This document shows, one piece after another, positions 42,895-51,532 of a DNA stretch of 64,000 nt. The stretch is from Actinomadura xylanilytica (GTDB lineage Bacteria; Actinomycetota; Actinomycetes; Streptosporangiales; Streptosporangiaceae). Every line of letters begins with the position of its first letter. Within the stretch, counting starts at the first letter, position 1. Below the pieces are notes generated by a model. The model worked only from the letters and a program-made list of their open reading frames with translations, was not told where the DNA came from and made no database searches. The stretch is from NCBI RefSeq assembly GCF_030283145.1, contig NZ_JASNWE010000003.1, positions 248,001 to 312,000 on the forward strand. The letters are read 5' to 3'. The translations under genes and the position numbers were made by a program.

Positions 42895-43692
42895 ATGACC
42901 TCTACCTTCTCGTGCATGACCGCACACGTTCCCGAGTGGATCCCGGGGGTCTCGCGGGTCGCCGTGCTGACCGGCGCGGGGATCTCCACCGACTCCGGCA
43001 TCCCCGACTACCGCGGCCCGTCCGGGGTCTGGACCCGGGATCCCGAACTCGTCGGGCTCTTCACCCGCGAGAACTTCCTCGGCGACCCCGGCGTCCGGCG
43101 CCGGTTCTGGCGCTCCATCGCGGAGCTGCACCGTGAGGACGCCCGGCCCAACGCCGCCCACCGCGCCCTCGCCGACCTGGAGAGGTCCGGGACGGCGCTC
43201 CGGATCCTCACCCAGAACGTCGACGGGCTTCACCAGAAGGCGGGCACGACGCCGCGCAAGGTCGTGGAGCTGCACGGCGCCATGGGCACCTCGTCCTGCC
43301 TGGAATGCCGCGCCGAATCCCCGACCTCCGCCGTCCTCGCCCGGGTGGCGGCGGGCGAGGACGACCCGGCCTGCGTGCACTGCGGCGGGATGATCCAGCC
43401 GTCCATCGTGCTGTTCGGGCAGTACCTGGACGAGGCCGTGCTGTCGCTCGCGGCCGGGGTCGCGCGCGCCTCGCAGCTCTTCCTGGCCATCGGCAGCTCG
43501 CTGAAGGTCGAGCCGGCGGCCGGGCTGTGCGCGGCGGCGGTCGAGGGCGGGGCGACCCTGGTCATCGTCAACCGCGACGAGACCCCGTACGACGACCTGG
43601 CCACCGAGATCATCCGCGAGCCGATCGGCACCGCCGTCCCCCGCCTCTGCGCGGCCCTCGCCGAGCGGCGGACGGCACCGTCCCACCCCTGA
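42895..43692 (+). CDS. cobB: Sir2-family NAD+-dependent protein deacylase
   Basis: This 265-residue sirtuin removes acyl groups from lysine using NAD+. It shows VLTGAGISTDSGIPDYRG, ILTQNVDGLHQKAG, the catalytic His in VELHGAMG, and two Cys pairs (SSCLEC and PACVHC) for zinc. GSSLKVEPAAGL and the NRDETPYDDLA segment complete the NAD+ site. It is named for the deacylase CobB, not for cobyrinate synthase. ATG 42895 gives slightly longer N-terminus than ATG 42916; either may be used. It ends at a hairpin with three 16-bp repeats. Confidence 0.9.
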   Translation: MTSTFSCMTAHVPEWIPGVSRVAVLTGAGISTDSGIPDYRGPSGVWTRDPELVGLFTRENFLGDPGVRRRFWRSIAELHREDARPNAAHRALADLERSGTALRILTQNVDGLHQKAGTTPRKVVELHGAMGTSSCLECRAESPTSAVLARVAAGEDDPACVHCGGMIQPSIVLFGQYLDEAVLSLAAGVARASQLFLAIGSSLKVEPAAGLCAAAVEGGATLVIVNRDETPYDDLATEIIREPIGTAVPRLCAALAERRTAPSHP

Positions 43693-43694
43693 GG

Positions 43695-43760
43695 CGCGCG
43701 GGGTGTGGCGGACACCGGGTGTGGCGGACGCCGGGTGTGGCGGACGCCGCACCCCGCGCG
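43695..43760 (+). terminator. Hairpin enclosing a 16-bp repeat in three copies
   Basis: The outer stem is CGCGCGGGGTG (43695-43705) and CACCCCGCGCG (43750-43760). Between and overlapping the arms lie three direct 16-bp units GGGTGTGGCGGACRCC (43701-43716, 43717-43732, 43733-43748). It follows the sirtuin stop by two bases and is probably a terminator. Confidence 0.65.
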
Positions 43761-43816
43761 TGACGCGGGCCGGGGGCCGTCTGGGATCCTGCTGGTCGGG
43801 CGGACGAGGGGACGAG

Positions 43817-44230
43817 ATGCAGCAGGGGACACGGCACCGGCTGGAGCTGGACGACGAGCGGCTCCAGGCGTTCTGGCGGGAGCGGCACGTGTGCACGCTG
43901 GCCACGCTCCGGCCGGACGGCACGCCGCACGTGGTGCCGGTGGGCGCGACACTGGACGCCGCGGCCGGGCTGGCCCGGGTGATCACGTCCGCCGGGTCGG
44001 CGAAGGCCCGGCACGTCGAGCGGGCGGGGCCGGACGGGCTGCCCGTCGCGATCACCCAGGTCGACGGCCGCCGCTGGGCGACGCTGGAGGGCCGCGCGGT
44101 CGTCCGGGCGGACCCGGCGTCGGTGGCGGACGCCGAGCTCCGCTACACCGAGCGCTACAAGCCGCCGCGCGCCAACCCGCGGCGGGTCGTCATCGAGGTC
44201 GCGATCGGCCGGGTCCTCGGCCATGTCTGA
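43817..44230 (+). CDS. PPOX-class, probably F420-dependent, oxidoreductase
   Basis: This 137-residue split-barrel protein has HVCTLATLRPDGTPHVVPVGATLDAAAGLARVITSAGSAKARHVER and RRWATLEGRAVVRADPASV. These are typical of the flavin/deazaflavin oxidoreductase (FDOR-B) group of the pyridoxamine-phosphate-oxidase fold. Members commonly use coenzyme F420 to reduce small molecules such as biliverdin. The stop overlaps the cobL start by 8 bases, so it is translationally coupled to corrin synthesis. A tetrapyrrole-related substrate is possible but not shown. Confidence 0.78.
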   Translation: MQQGTRHRLELDDERLQAFWRERHVCTLATLRPDGTPHVVPVGATLDAAAGLARVITSAGSAKARHVERAGPDGLPVAITQVDGRRWATLEGRAVVRADPASVADAELRYTERYKPPRANPRRVVIEVAIGRVLGHV

Positions 44231-45395
44231 GGTCACCGTCGTCGGGATCGGCGCGGACGGCTGGGCGGGCCTCGCGGGCGCGGCGCGGGACGCGCTCGCG
44301 TCCGCCGAGGTGATCATGGGCGGGCGGCGCCAGCTCGACCTGGTCCCCGACCTGCCCGGGCCGCGCGAGCGGGTCGCCTGGCCCTCGCCCATGCTGCCCG
44401 CGCTCCCCGGCCTCCTCGAGGAGCACCGGGGACGCCGCGTCGCGGTGCTGGCCAGCGGCGACCCGATGTTCTACGGCGTCGGGACGACGCTGGTCCGGCT
44501 GCTCGGCCCGGAGCGGGTCCGGGTCCTGCCGCACCCGTCGTCGGTCTCGCTGGCCTGCGCGCGGCTCGGCTGGCCGGTGGAGGAGGTCGAGGTGGTCAGC
44601 GCCGTGGGCCGTCCGCTCGCCGCGTTGAACGCCGCGCTGGCGCCGGGCCGCCGGATCCTGGTCCTCAGCGCCGACGCCGGGACGCCCGCCCAGGTCGCGG
44701 CGCTCGTCCGGGAGCGCGGCTGCGACCTGACCCTGCTGGAGAACCTCGGCGCGCCGGACGAGCGGGTCGGCCCCCTCCGCGAACCCGCCGCCCCGCTGAA
44801 CATCGTCGCCGTGCACTGCCGCGGCGCCGGGGGCCCGCAGGTGGTCCCCGGTCTGCCGGACGAGACCTACGACCATGACGGGCAGCTCACCAAGCGGGAG
44901 ATCCGCGCGATCACCCTCGCCCGCCTCGCGCCGCGTCCCGGCGAGCTGCTGTGGGACGTGGGGGCGGGCGCGGGCAGCATCGGGATCGAGTGGATGCGCG
45001 CGCACCGCGCCTGCCGCGCGATCGCCGTCGAGGACCGGGCCGACCGGGCCGCGCGGATCGGCGCCAACGCCGCCGCCCTCGGCGTCCCCGGCCTGCGGGT
45101 GGTCGCCGGGCGGGCCCCGGCGGCGCTGGCCGGGCTGGAGGCCCCCGACGCGATCTTCATCGGCGGCGGGGTCACCGCGCCCGGCATGGTCGCGGCCTGC
45201 CGGGACGCGCTGCGGCCGGGCGGGCGGCTGGTGGTCAACGCGGTCACCGTAGAGTCCGAGCGCGCGGTCGCGGAGGCGTACGGGCGGTTCGGCGGCGAGC
45301 TGACCCGCGTCGCGGTCAACCGGGCCGCGCCGGTCGGGGGTTTCACGGGTTGGAGGGCGATGATGCCGGTGACGCAGTGGACGGTGACCCGGTGA
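44223..45395 (+). CDS. cobL: Precorrin-6Y C5,15-methyltransferase (decarboxylating), CbiE-CbiT fusion
   Basis: This 390-residue fusion enzyme adds methyl groups at C5 and C15 and removes the acetate carboxyl at C12. Residues ~1-205 are the CbiE-type methyltransferase (VTVVGIGADGWAGL, VLASGDPMFYGVG). Residues ~215-390 are CbiT, beginning YDHDGQLTKREIRAITLARLAPR and with the S-adenosylmethionine loop DVGAGAGSIGIEW. Its stop overlaps the GTG of cobM. Confidence 0.92.
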   Translation: MSEVTVVGIGADGWAGLAGAARDALASAEVIMGGRRQLDLVPDLPGPRERVAWPSPMLPALPGLLEEHRGRRVAVLASGDPMFYGVGTTLVRLLGPERVRVLPHPSSVSLACARLGWPVEEVEVVSAVGRPLAALNAALAPGRRILVLSADAGTPAQVAALVRERGCDLTLLENLGAPDERVGPLREPAAPLNIVAVHCRGAGGPQVVPGLPDETYDHDGQLTKREIRAITLARLAPRPGELLWDVGAGAGSIGIEWMRAHRACRAIAVEDRADRAARIGANAAALGVPGLRVVAGRAPAALAGLEAPDAIFIGGGVTAPGMVAACRDALRPGGRLVVNAVTVESERAVAEAYGRFGGELTRVAVNRAAPVGGFTGWRAMMPVTQWTVTR

Positions 45396-46135
45396 CGGTG
45401 CACTTCATCGGCGCCGGGCCGGGCGCCGCCGACCTGATCACGGTGCGCGGCCGGGAGCTGGTCGCGGCGTCGCCCGTCTGCCTGTACGCCGGCAGCCTGG
45501 TCCCGCGCGAGCTGCTGGACTGGTGCCCGCCGGGCGCGCGGCTGGTCGACACCGCGAGGATGGTGCTGGACGACATCGTGGCCGAGATGGTCACCGCGCA
45601 CGCGAACGGCCAGGACGTCGCGCGCCTCCACTCGGGCGACCCGTCGGTCTTCAGCGCGATGGCCGAGCAGATGCGGCGCCTGGACGCGGCCGGGGTGCCG
45701 TACCGGGTCACGCCGGGCGTCCCCGCGTTCGCCGCCGCCGCCGCGTCGCTGGGCCGCGAGCTGACCGTCCCCGAGGTCGCCCAGACGGTCGTCCTGACCC
45801 GTACGTCGGCGCGCGCGACACCAATGCCGCCGGGCGAGGACCTGGCTACCCTCGGGCGCAGCCGTGCCACGATGGTGCTGCACCTCGCGGTGCAGCGGAT
45901 CGAGGCCGTGGTGGACGAGCTGGTCCCCGGCTACGGCGCCGACTGCCCCGCCGCGGTCGTCGCCTACGCCAGCCGCCCCGACGAGATCGTCCTGCGCGGC
46001 ACCCTCGCTGACATCGCCGCAAAGGCCCGCGAGGCGGGCATCGAACGCACCGCGGTCATCATCGTGGGCGCGGTGCTCACCGCTGCGGGGTTCACCGACA
46101 GCCACCTGTACTCGTCGGCGCGCTGCCGCGACTGA
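45392..46135 (+). CDS. cobM: Precorrin-4 C11-methyltransferase
   Basis: This 247-residue class III methyltransferase has VHFIGAGPGAADLITVRGRELV at its start and CLYAGSLVPRELLDWCPPGA, then VARLHSGDPSVFSAMAEQMRRL and YRVTPGVPAFAAAAASLGREL. These are the CobM/CbiF signatures. GTG 45392 overlaps the cobL stop (GTGA); a second GTG at 45398 is also possible. It converges with cbiD, only 9 bases apart. Confidence 0.93.
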   Translation: MTVHFIGAGPGAADLITVRGRELVAASPVCLYAGSLVPRELLDWCPPGARLVDTARMVLDDIVAEMVTAHANGQDVARLHSGDPSVFSAMAEQMRRLDAAGVPYRVTPGVPAFAAAAASLGRELTVPEVAQTVVLTRTSARATPMPPGEDLATLGRSRATMVLHLAVQRIEAVVDELVPGYGADCPAAVVAYASRPDEIVLRGTLADIAAKAREAGIERTAVIIVGAVLTAAGFTDSHLYSSARCRD

Positions 46136-46144
46136 GCCCCGGCC

Positions 46145-47188
46145 TCACCCGGCGCGGCCGACGATCGTTCCCGCCCGGTCGATGACGATGACGTCGACCT
46201 CGATAGGGGCGCCTCGCAGGGTGTCCAGGGCGGTGGCGCGGGCCCGCCCGGCGACGAGGTCGCCGAGCGGGAGGCCGTCCTGCTGGCAGATCCGGAGGGC
46301 GTCGAGCGCGGTGTTGGCGGCGCGGACGCGCTCGGTGGTCTCGCCGCCCCCGGCGGCCTCGACGAGCGCGGCGAGGGCGCCGAAATCGACCTGGGAGCGC
46401 TTGGAGTGCAGGTCGAGGTGGCCGTTCGCGAGCTTGGCGAGCTTGCCGATGCCGCCCGCGACGGTGAGCCGCGGCACCGGGTGGCGGCGCAGGTACTTCA
46501 GCACCGCGCCGGCGAAGTCGCCCATGTCGAGCAGGGCGTCGTCCGGGAGGCCGTACAGGTCGGCGGCGACCCTCTCCGAGGTGCTGCCCGTCGCACCCGC
46601 CACATGGGTGCGGCCCGCGGCGCGGGCGACGTCGATGCCGCGGCGGATGCTGTCGATCCAGGCCGAGCACGAGTACGGGACGACGACGCCGGTGGTGCCG
46701 AGGATGGACAGGCCGCCGAGGATGCCCAGCCGCGGGTTCCAGGTGCGGCGGGCCAGCTCGGCGCCGCCGTCCACCGAGATCTCCACGATCACGTCGGCAT
46801 CGCCGACGGCCTCCCGGATCAGCCGGCGGGGCACCGGGTTGATCGCGGGCTCCCCCACGTCCAAGGGCAGCCCCGGCTTGGTGACGGTGCCGACGCCGGG
46901 CCCGGCCCGGAACACCACGCCGGTGCCGGGCTCGCCGGGGCGGACGGTCGAGCGGACCAGCGCGCCGTGCGTGACGTCGGGGTCGTCGCCGGCGTCCTTG
47001 ACGATCCCGGCGGTCGCGACGCCGTCGCCGAGCCGTTCGACGGCCAGCGCGAACGCGGGCCGGTGCCCCTTGGGCAGGGTGATCTCGACCGGGTCGGGGA
47101 ACTCGCCGGTCAGCAGCGCGGTGTGGGCGGCCTTGGTCGCGGCGGTCGCGCAGGCGCCGGTGGTCCAGCCGTAGCGGAGCTCGGTCAC
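46145..47188 (-). CDS. cbiD: Cobalt-precorrin-5B (C1)-methyltransferase, CbiD type
   Basis: This 347-residue protein begins ELRYGWTTGACATAATKAAHTALL, which is diagnostic for CbiD. It contains GLPLDVGEPAINPVPRRLIREAV and GILGGLSILGTTGVVVPYSCSAWIDSI, plus a Gly-rich SAM site and VAGGIGKLAKLANGHLDLHSKRSQVD. CbiD methylates C1 in the cobalt-early route. Here it stands in a pathway that otherwise has CobG and CobN, where CobF would act. It starts at GTG 47188, 17 bases from the divergent cobK. Confidence 0.93.
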   Translation of the reverse strand: MTELRYGWTTGACATAATKAAHTALLTGEFPDPVEITLPKGHRPAFALAVERLGDGVATAGIVKDAGDDPDVTHGALVRSTVRPGEPGTGVVFRAGPGVGTVTKPGLPLDVGEPAINPVPRRLIREAVGDADVIVEISVDGGAELARRTWNPRLGILGGLSILGTTGVVVPYSCSAWIDSIRRGIDVARAAGRTHVAGATGSTSERVAADLYGLPDDALLDMGDFAGAVLKYLRRHPVPRLTVAGGIGKLAKLANGHLDLHSKRSQVDFGALAALVEAAGGGETTERVRAANTALDALRICQQDGLPLGDLVAGRARATALDTLRGAPIEVDVIVIDRAGTIVGRAG

Positions 47189-47205
47189 GGGCTTAGCATG
47201 CTCGG
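47189..47205. promoter_or_regulatory. 17-bp divergent cbiD/cobK promoter core
   Basis: Only 17 bases separate the two GTG starts. They contain TAGCATGCT, giving a -10-like TAGCAT seven bases before cobK. The same symmetrical block can serve as -10 for cbiD on the other strand. Both mRNAs would then be leaderless. Confidence 0.45.
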
Positions 47206-47943
47206 GTGACGACGCGTGTACTGCTGCTGGGGGGCACGGGCGAGGCCAGGCGCCTCGCCGGACGGCTCGCGGACGACCCCGCGTACGAGGTGATCAGCTC
47301 GCTGGCGGGCCGCGTCGCCGAGCCGGCGCTGCCCGCCGGGCGCACCCGGATCGGCGGGTTCGGCGGCCCGGACGGGCTGGCGGACTGGCTGGCCCGCGAG
47401 CGGATCGACGCGGTGGTCGACGCGACCCACCCGTTCGCCGCCGTGATGACCGGCTCGGCCGTCGCCGCGGCGGCGCGCACCGGGCTGCCGCTGGTGGTGC
47501 TGCGGCGTCCCGGCTGGACGCGCGACGACGGCGACGACTGGCGCCGGGTGCCGTCGCTGGAGGCCGCCGCCGCGAACCTGCCCGGCGAGCGGGTGTTCCT
47601 CACCACCGGCCGCAAGAACCTGGGCGCGTTCGCCGGCGACGGCCGCCGCTGGTTCCTGGTGCGGTCGGTCGACCCGCCCGAGCCGCCGTTCCCGCCGCGG
47701 ATGGAGACGGTGCTGGCGCGCGGCCCGTTCACGGTCGAGGAGGAGCTGGCGCTGATGCGCGGGCGTTCGGTGGACGTCCTGGTCACCAAGGACAGCGGGA
47801 GCGCGATGACGGCGGCCAAGCTCACCGCCGCCCGCGCGCTCGGGATACCGGTGGTGATGGTCGACCGGCCGCCCCTGCCGGCCGGCGCCGCCGTGGTCAC
47901 CTCGGTGGACGGGGCGCTCGGCTGGCTGGCTCACGCGGGGTAG
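47206..47943 (+). CDS. cobK: Precorrin-6A reductase
   Basis: This 245-residue NADPH-dependent enzyme reduces precorrin-6A. It begins VLLLGGTGEARRLAGRLADDP, with the ring-binding DATHPFAAVMTGSAVAAA, ERVFLTTGRKNLGAFAG and VTKDSGSAMTAAKLTAARALGIPVVMVDRPPLP. The last 13 bases overlap the 3' end of the convergent cobIJ gene, so the stops interleave. Confidence 0.92.
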   Translation: MTTRVLLLGGTGEARRLAGRLADDPAYEVISSLAGRVAEPALPAGRTRIGGFGGPDGLADWLARERIDAVVDATHPFAAVMTGSAVAAAARTGLPLVVLRRPGWTRDDGDDWRRVPSLEAAAANLPGERVFLTTGRKNLGAFAGDGRRWFLVRSVDPPEPPFPPRMETVLARGPFTVEEELALMRGRSVDVLVTKDSGSAMTAAKLTAARALGIPVVMVDRPPLPAGAAVVTSVDGALGWLAHAG

Positions 47944-49448
47944 CGGCGCGGCGTGAAGACGGTCGTCGCGCCGTCGCCGCGCTCGGCCGTCCGCGTCTGG
48001 GACGAGCCGACCAGCAGCAGGCAGCGCATGTCGACGCCCGCGCCGTCCAGGTCGGCGAGCCGTACCACCCGCACGCTCTCCTCGGGACCGCCGACGTCGC
48101 GGCCGATCACCACGGGGGTGTCCGGCGACCGGTGCTCCAGCAGCACGTCGCGGGCCAGCGCGACCTGGTGGGTGCGGCTGCGGGACGCCGGGTTGTAGAT
48201 CGCGATGACCAGGTCGGCGGCGGCAGCGGCGGCGAGCCGTCCGGCGATCGCGTCCCAGGGCTTGAGCCGGTCCGAGAGCGACAGGACGCAGTAGTCGTGG
48301 CCGAGGGGCGCGCCGATCCGGGCCGCGACCGCGTTCGCGGCGGTCAGGCCGGGCAGCACCCGCACCGGGACGTGCTTCCAGCGGTCCTCGGCGGCGACCT
48401 CCAGCACCGCCGCCGCCATCGCGAAGACGCCCGGGTCGCCGGACGACACCACCGCGACGCGGCGGCCCCGGCCCGCCAGGGCGAGGGCGAACTCGGCGCG
48501 CTCGGACTCGACCCGGTTGTCGGACGCGTGCCGGGCCTGCCGCGGATTGGCCGGCACCCGGCCGAGGTAGGTGGTGTAGCCGACCAGGTCGTCGGCGGTG
48601 GCCAGGGCGTCCTGCGCCTCCGGGGTCAGCCAGTCGCGGCCCGCCGGGCCGAGCCCGACGATCACGACCTCGCCGGCCGGCCCGTCCGGCCCATCCGCGC
48701 GAGGGGCGCGGGGCGCGGGCAGGGCGCGGCGGGTCCGCTCGTGGACGCGGCTGGGCAGGATCGCGACCGAGAAGTACGGGACGGTCGCGGGGTCCACGCC
48801 CGCCAGCGGCAGCGCCCGCTGCCCCTCGGTCGTGGCGCGCTCGACGTACCAGGCGTCCTCCAGGCGGCCCGACCGGTCGAGCGCCTCGCGCACCCCGCCG
48901 AACGTGCGGCCGAGCTTGAGCACGGCCGCCGAGTCGGTGGCGGCGAGCCGCTCGGCCAGGACGTCCGGGGGCAGGGTGCCCGGCAGGACGGTGAGGACCT
49001 CGTCGCGTTCGACCAGCGGCCGGCCGAGCTCGGCCGCGGCGCCGCTGATCGAGGTCACGCCCGGCACCACCGTCGTCGGGTACCGGCCGGCGAGGCGCTT
49101 GTGCAGGTGCATGTAGGAGCCGTAGAAGAACGGGTCGCCCTCGCAGAGCACCACGACGTCGCGGCCGGCGTCCAGATGGGCGGCCAGCCGCTCGGCGCAC
49201 CGCTCGTAGAACTCCTCCAGCACGCCCCGGTAGTCGTCGGTGGCCTCGGTGGTGACCGGGTAGACCAGCGCCTCCTCGATCTGCCCCGGGCGCAGGTGCG
49301 CGGCGGCGATCGAGCGGGCGATGCTGCGGCCGTGCCGGGCGGCGTGGTGGACCACGACGCCGGCGGCCTCGATCAGCCGCGCGGCCTTGATCGTGATGAG
49401 CTCGGGGTCGCCGGGGCCGAGCCCCACGCCGTACAGGTGTCCGGTCAT
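47931..49448 (-). CDS. cobIJ: Fused precorrin-2 C20- and precorrin-3B C17-methyltransferase
   Basis: This 505-residue protein joins CobI and CobJ. Residues ~1-240 are the C20-methyltransferase (LYGVGLGPGDPELITIKAARLI, VVVLCEGDPFFYGSYMHLHKRL, VVPGVTSISGAAAELG). Residues ~255-505 are the C17-methyltransferase (VVIVGLGPAGRDWLTPEAQDAL, VAVVSSGDPGVFAMAAAVLEV, PLGHDYCVLSLSDRLKPW). The fusion is common in actinobacteria. ATG 49448 shares a base with the cobH stop (TGATG). Confidence 0.93.
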   Translation of the reverse strand: MTGHLYGVGLGPGDPELITIKAARLIEAAGVVVHHAARHGRSIARSIAAAHLRPGQIEEALVYPVTTEATDDYRGVLEEFYERCAERLAAHLDAGRDVVVLCEGDPFFYGSYMHLHKRLAGRYPTTVVPGVTSISGAAAELGRPLVERDEVLTVLPGTLPPDVLAERLAATDSAAVLKLGRTFGGVREALDRSGRLEDAWYVERATTEGQRALPLAGVDPATVPYFSVAILPSRVHERTRRALPAPRAPRADGPDGPAGEVVIVGLGPAGRDWLTPEAQDALATADDLVGYTTYLGRVPANPRQARHASDNRVESERAEFALALAGRGRRVAVVSSGDPGVFAMAAAVLEVAAEDRWKHVPVRVLPGLTAANAVAARIGAPLGHDYCVLSLSDRLKPWDAIAGRLAAAAAADLVIAIYNPASRSRTHQVALARDVLLEHRSPDTPVVIGRDVGGPEESVRVVRLADLDGAGVDMRCLLLVGSSQTRTAERGDGATTVFTPRRYPA

Positions 49449-50068
49449 CACTCCTCCTCGCTGGCGATGGCGTTGACGGCGGCGGCGGTCATGGCGCTGC
49501 CGCCGCGCCGCCCGCGCACGACCAGGTACGGCAGGCCGGACCCGGCCAGCGCCTCCTTGGACTCGGCGGCGCCGATGAACCCGACCGGGATGCCGAGCAC
49601 CGCGGCCGGGACCCCCGCGCCGTCCCGCACCATCTCGAGCAGCCGGAACAGCGCCGTCGGCGCGTTCCCGATCGCGACGACCGAGCCCGCGAGCCGGTCC
49701 CGCCACAGTTCCAGCGCGGCGGCGCTGCGGGTGGTGCCGAGCCCGGCGGCGAGGCCGGGCACCCGCGGGTCGCCGAGCGTGCAGACGACGTCGTTGGCGG
49801 CGGGCAGCCGCTTGCGCGTCACCCCGGCGGCGACCATCTGCGCGTCGCAGAGGATCGGGCGGCCGTCCAGCAGCGCGGCGCGGGCCGCCGCGACGACGCC
49901 CGGCGCGTACGCCAGGTCACCGGTCAGGTCGGTCATCCCGCACGAGTGGATCATGCGGACGGCGACCCGGGCGACGTCGGCGGGCAGCCCGGCCAGGTCC
50001 GCCTCGGCCCGGATGGTCGCGAACGACCGCCGGTAGATCTCGCCGCCGTCGCGGACGTACTCGCTCAC
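49448..50068 (-). CDS. cobH: Precorrin-8X methylmutase
   Basis: This 206-residue enzyme moves a methyl from C11 to C12 to form hydrogenobyrinate. The catalytic His is in VRMIHSCGMTDLTGDLAYAPG. ILCDAQMVAAGVTRKRLP and VVAIGNAPTALFRLLEMV follow, and the protein ends GSAMTAAAVNAIASEEE. GTG 50068 overlaps the cobG stop (GTGA). It is the middle gene of cobG-cobH-cobIJ. Confidence 0.92.
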   Translation of the reverse strand: MSEYVRDGGEIYRRSFATIRAEADLAGLPADVARVAVRMIHSCGMTDLTGDLAYAPGVVAAARAALLDGRPILCDAQMVAAGVTRKRLPAANDVVCTLGDPRVPGLAAGLGTTRSAAALELWRDRLAGSVVAIGNAPTALFRLLEMVRDGAGVPAAVLGIPVGFIGAAESKEALAGSGLPYLVVRGRRGGSAMTAAAVNAIASEEE

Positions 50069-51258
50069 ATGCTCCTCCGTGTGGTCGCGACGGCGGCGGC
50101 CGTCGCGGTCAGGTCGTGGGACCGGGCGCGGACCTCGTCGCCGAGCCGCACCTCGTACCCCTGCGGGGTGGCCACGACCCCGACGTGCCGGTCCGCGGGG
50201 TGTCCGCAGCGCCGCTCGCAGCCGGACCAGTGCACCGGCGGGCCCCCACCCGGCGCGCGGGCACGGGCGGCGTCGGCGCGCACGTCGGTGCGGGACCTGG
50301 CGCAGCCCGGCCGCCCGGCGCAGGAGGTGAGGCCCTCCCAGGCGGAGGCGGGCGCGGTGACCAGGCCCCAGCGGTCCAGCAAGGAGTCTGACACGTCCGT
50401 CAAGTCGGGTATCACGGCGGTCCGCCAGGGAGTGACAATGATCTCTCCGGCGGCGCGCAGCGCGGTGAGCTGCGCGGGTTCGAGGCGGCCGAGCGGCACC
50501 AGGCCCGAGACCGCGACGCGGCCGTCCCGCTGCGGCAGCCGCCCGAGCGGTGTCCGGCGCGGTGTCGCGGGGATCTCCAGCGGCGGCTCGCGGTGCCCGC
50601 CGAGGAGCGGCGCGAGGCGGTCGGCGGCGTCGGGCCACTCGGTCAGCCGCCACTCGGTGGTGCGGACGCGCAGGAACGCGCGGGCGGCGTCGAGGGCCAG
50701 CGCGACGGCGTCCCGCGGGTCCGCGCGCAGGCCGCTGTCGGCGCCGCCCAGCACGAGGGCGAGGCCGCCGTCACCGGCCGGGTACAGCCCGACGTCGCCG
50801 CGCAGCGCGATCACGTCCCCGCGCCCGTCATCGAGCGTGAACAGGAACCGGCCGGGCAGCCCGGCCAGCGCGGGGTCGGCGCAGAGCCCGGCGTCGAGCT
50901 CCGCGACCAGCGGCCGGACGTCCAGCAGGCCCTCATGGTCGCGGCCGGTGAGCGCGCTCGCGGCGATGTTGCGGACCCGCTCATGGGTGGCGGACGGCAG
51001 CAGGCCGACGTCGCGCAGCCGTGTGCCCAGTTCCGCCTCGGCACCGTCCATCAGGCCCCTGACCTGTATGTTTCCGCGGGAGGTGAGCTCCAGGTGCCCG
51101 TCGCCGAGGTCGGCGGCGGCATCGGCGAGCGCGGCGAACTGCGGGGCGCGGAGCAGCCCGCCCGGCAGCCGGACGCGCGCCAGCCCGCCGTCGGCGGCGG
51201 CGTGGATCCGCAGCATGCCCGGACAGCCGTCCGGGCCGGAATGTGAAGGTGGGGACAC
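50065..51258 (-). CDS. cobG: Precorrin-3B synthase (oxygen-dependent monooxygenase)
   Basis: This 397-residue protein resembles sulfite/nitrite reductases. It has LELTSRGNIQVRGL and the [4Fe-4S] ligands in LTSCAGRPGCARSRTD and WSGCERRCGHP. CobG uses O2 to hydroxylate C20 of precorrin-3A and form the lactone, the step that commits to the aerobic route. GTG 51258 is chosen because the siroheme-type domain begins soon after. A TAGGAT at 51266-51271 (minus strand) lies seven bases before it, so the transcript may be leaderless and would lie outside the riboswitch. Confidence 0.88.
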   Translation of the reverse strand: MSPPSHSGPDGCPGMLRIHAAADGGLARVRLPGGLLRAPQFAALADAAADLGDGHLELTSRGNIQVRGLMDGAEAELGTRLRDVGLLPSATHERVRNIAASALTGRDHEGLLDVRPLVAELDAGLCADPALAGLPGRFLFTLDDGRGDVIALRGDVGLYPAGDGGLALVLGGADSGLRADPRDAVALALDAARAFLRVRTTEWRLTEWPDAADRLAPLLGGHREPPLEIPATPRRTPLGRLPQRDGRVAVSGLVPLGRLEPAQLTALRAAGEIIVTPWRTAVIPDLTDVSDSLLDRWGLVTAPASAWEGLTSCAGRPGCARSRTDVRADAARARAPGGGPPVHWSGCERRCGHPADRHVGVVATPQGYEVRLGDEVRARSHDLTATAAAVATTRRSM

Positions 51259-51324
51259 GTGACGGATCCTAAGGACCTGCGCGGGGCGGCTTGGACGCGA
51301 CTGTAGGACACGCCCCGGCCGCGG

Positions 51325-51478
51325 GCTATGGTTCTCCTGGGCGACAAGCGGAGGAAGCCGGTGCGAGTCCGGCGCGGTCCCGCCACTGTCACCGGGGAGC
51401 GGACCCCACCGAAGGCCACCGCGCGAGCGGGAAGGCCGGGGCGAGCGCCGATCCGGAAGCCAGGAGACTCCATGCCGC
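51325..51478 (+). promoter_or_regulatory. Cobalamin (B12) riboswitch upstream of cobN
   Basis: The B12-box core is present: GGAAGCCGGTGCGAGTCCGG and GCGGTCCCGCCACTGT (51351-51389). The closing part AAGCCAGGAGACTC (51457-51470) is also present. The aptamer is on the plus strand and ends about 55 bases before the cobN GTG, so adenosylcobalamin should reduce cobN expression, probably at the translation level. No copy faces the divergent cobG operon. Confidence 0.9.
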
Positions 51479-51532
51479 CCGCGTGCACACCTGACGATCG
51501 GGGCGAGGACCCCGGGTGAGGACTCGATCCGC

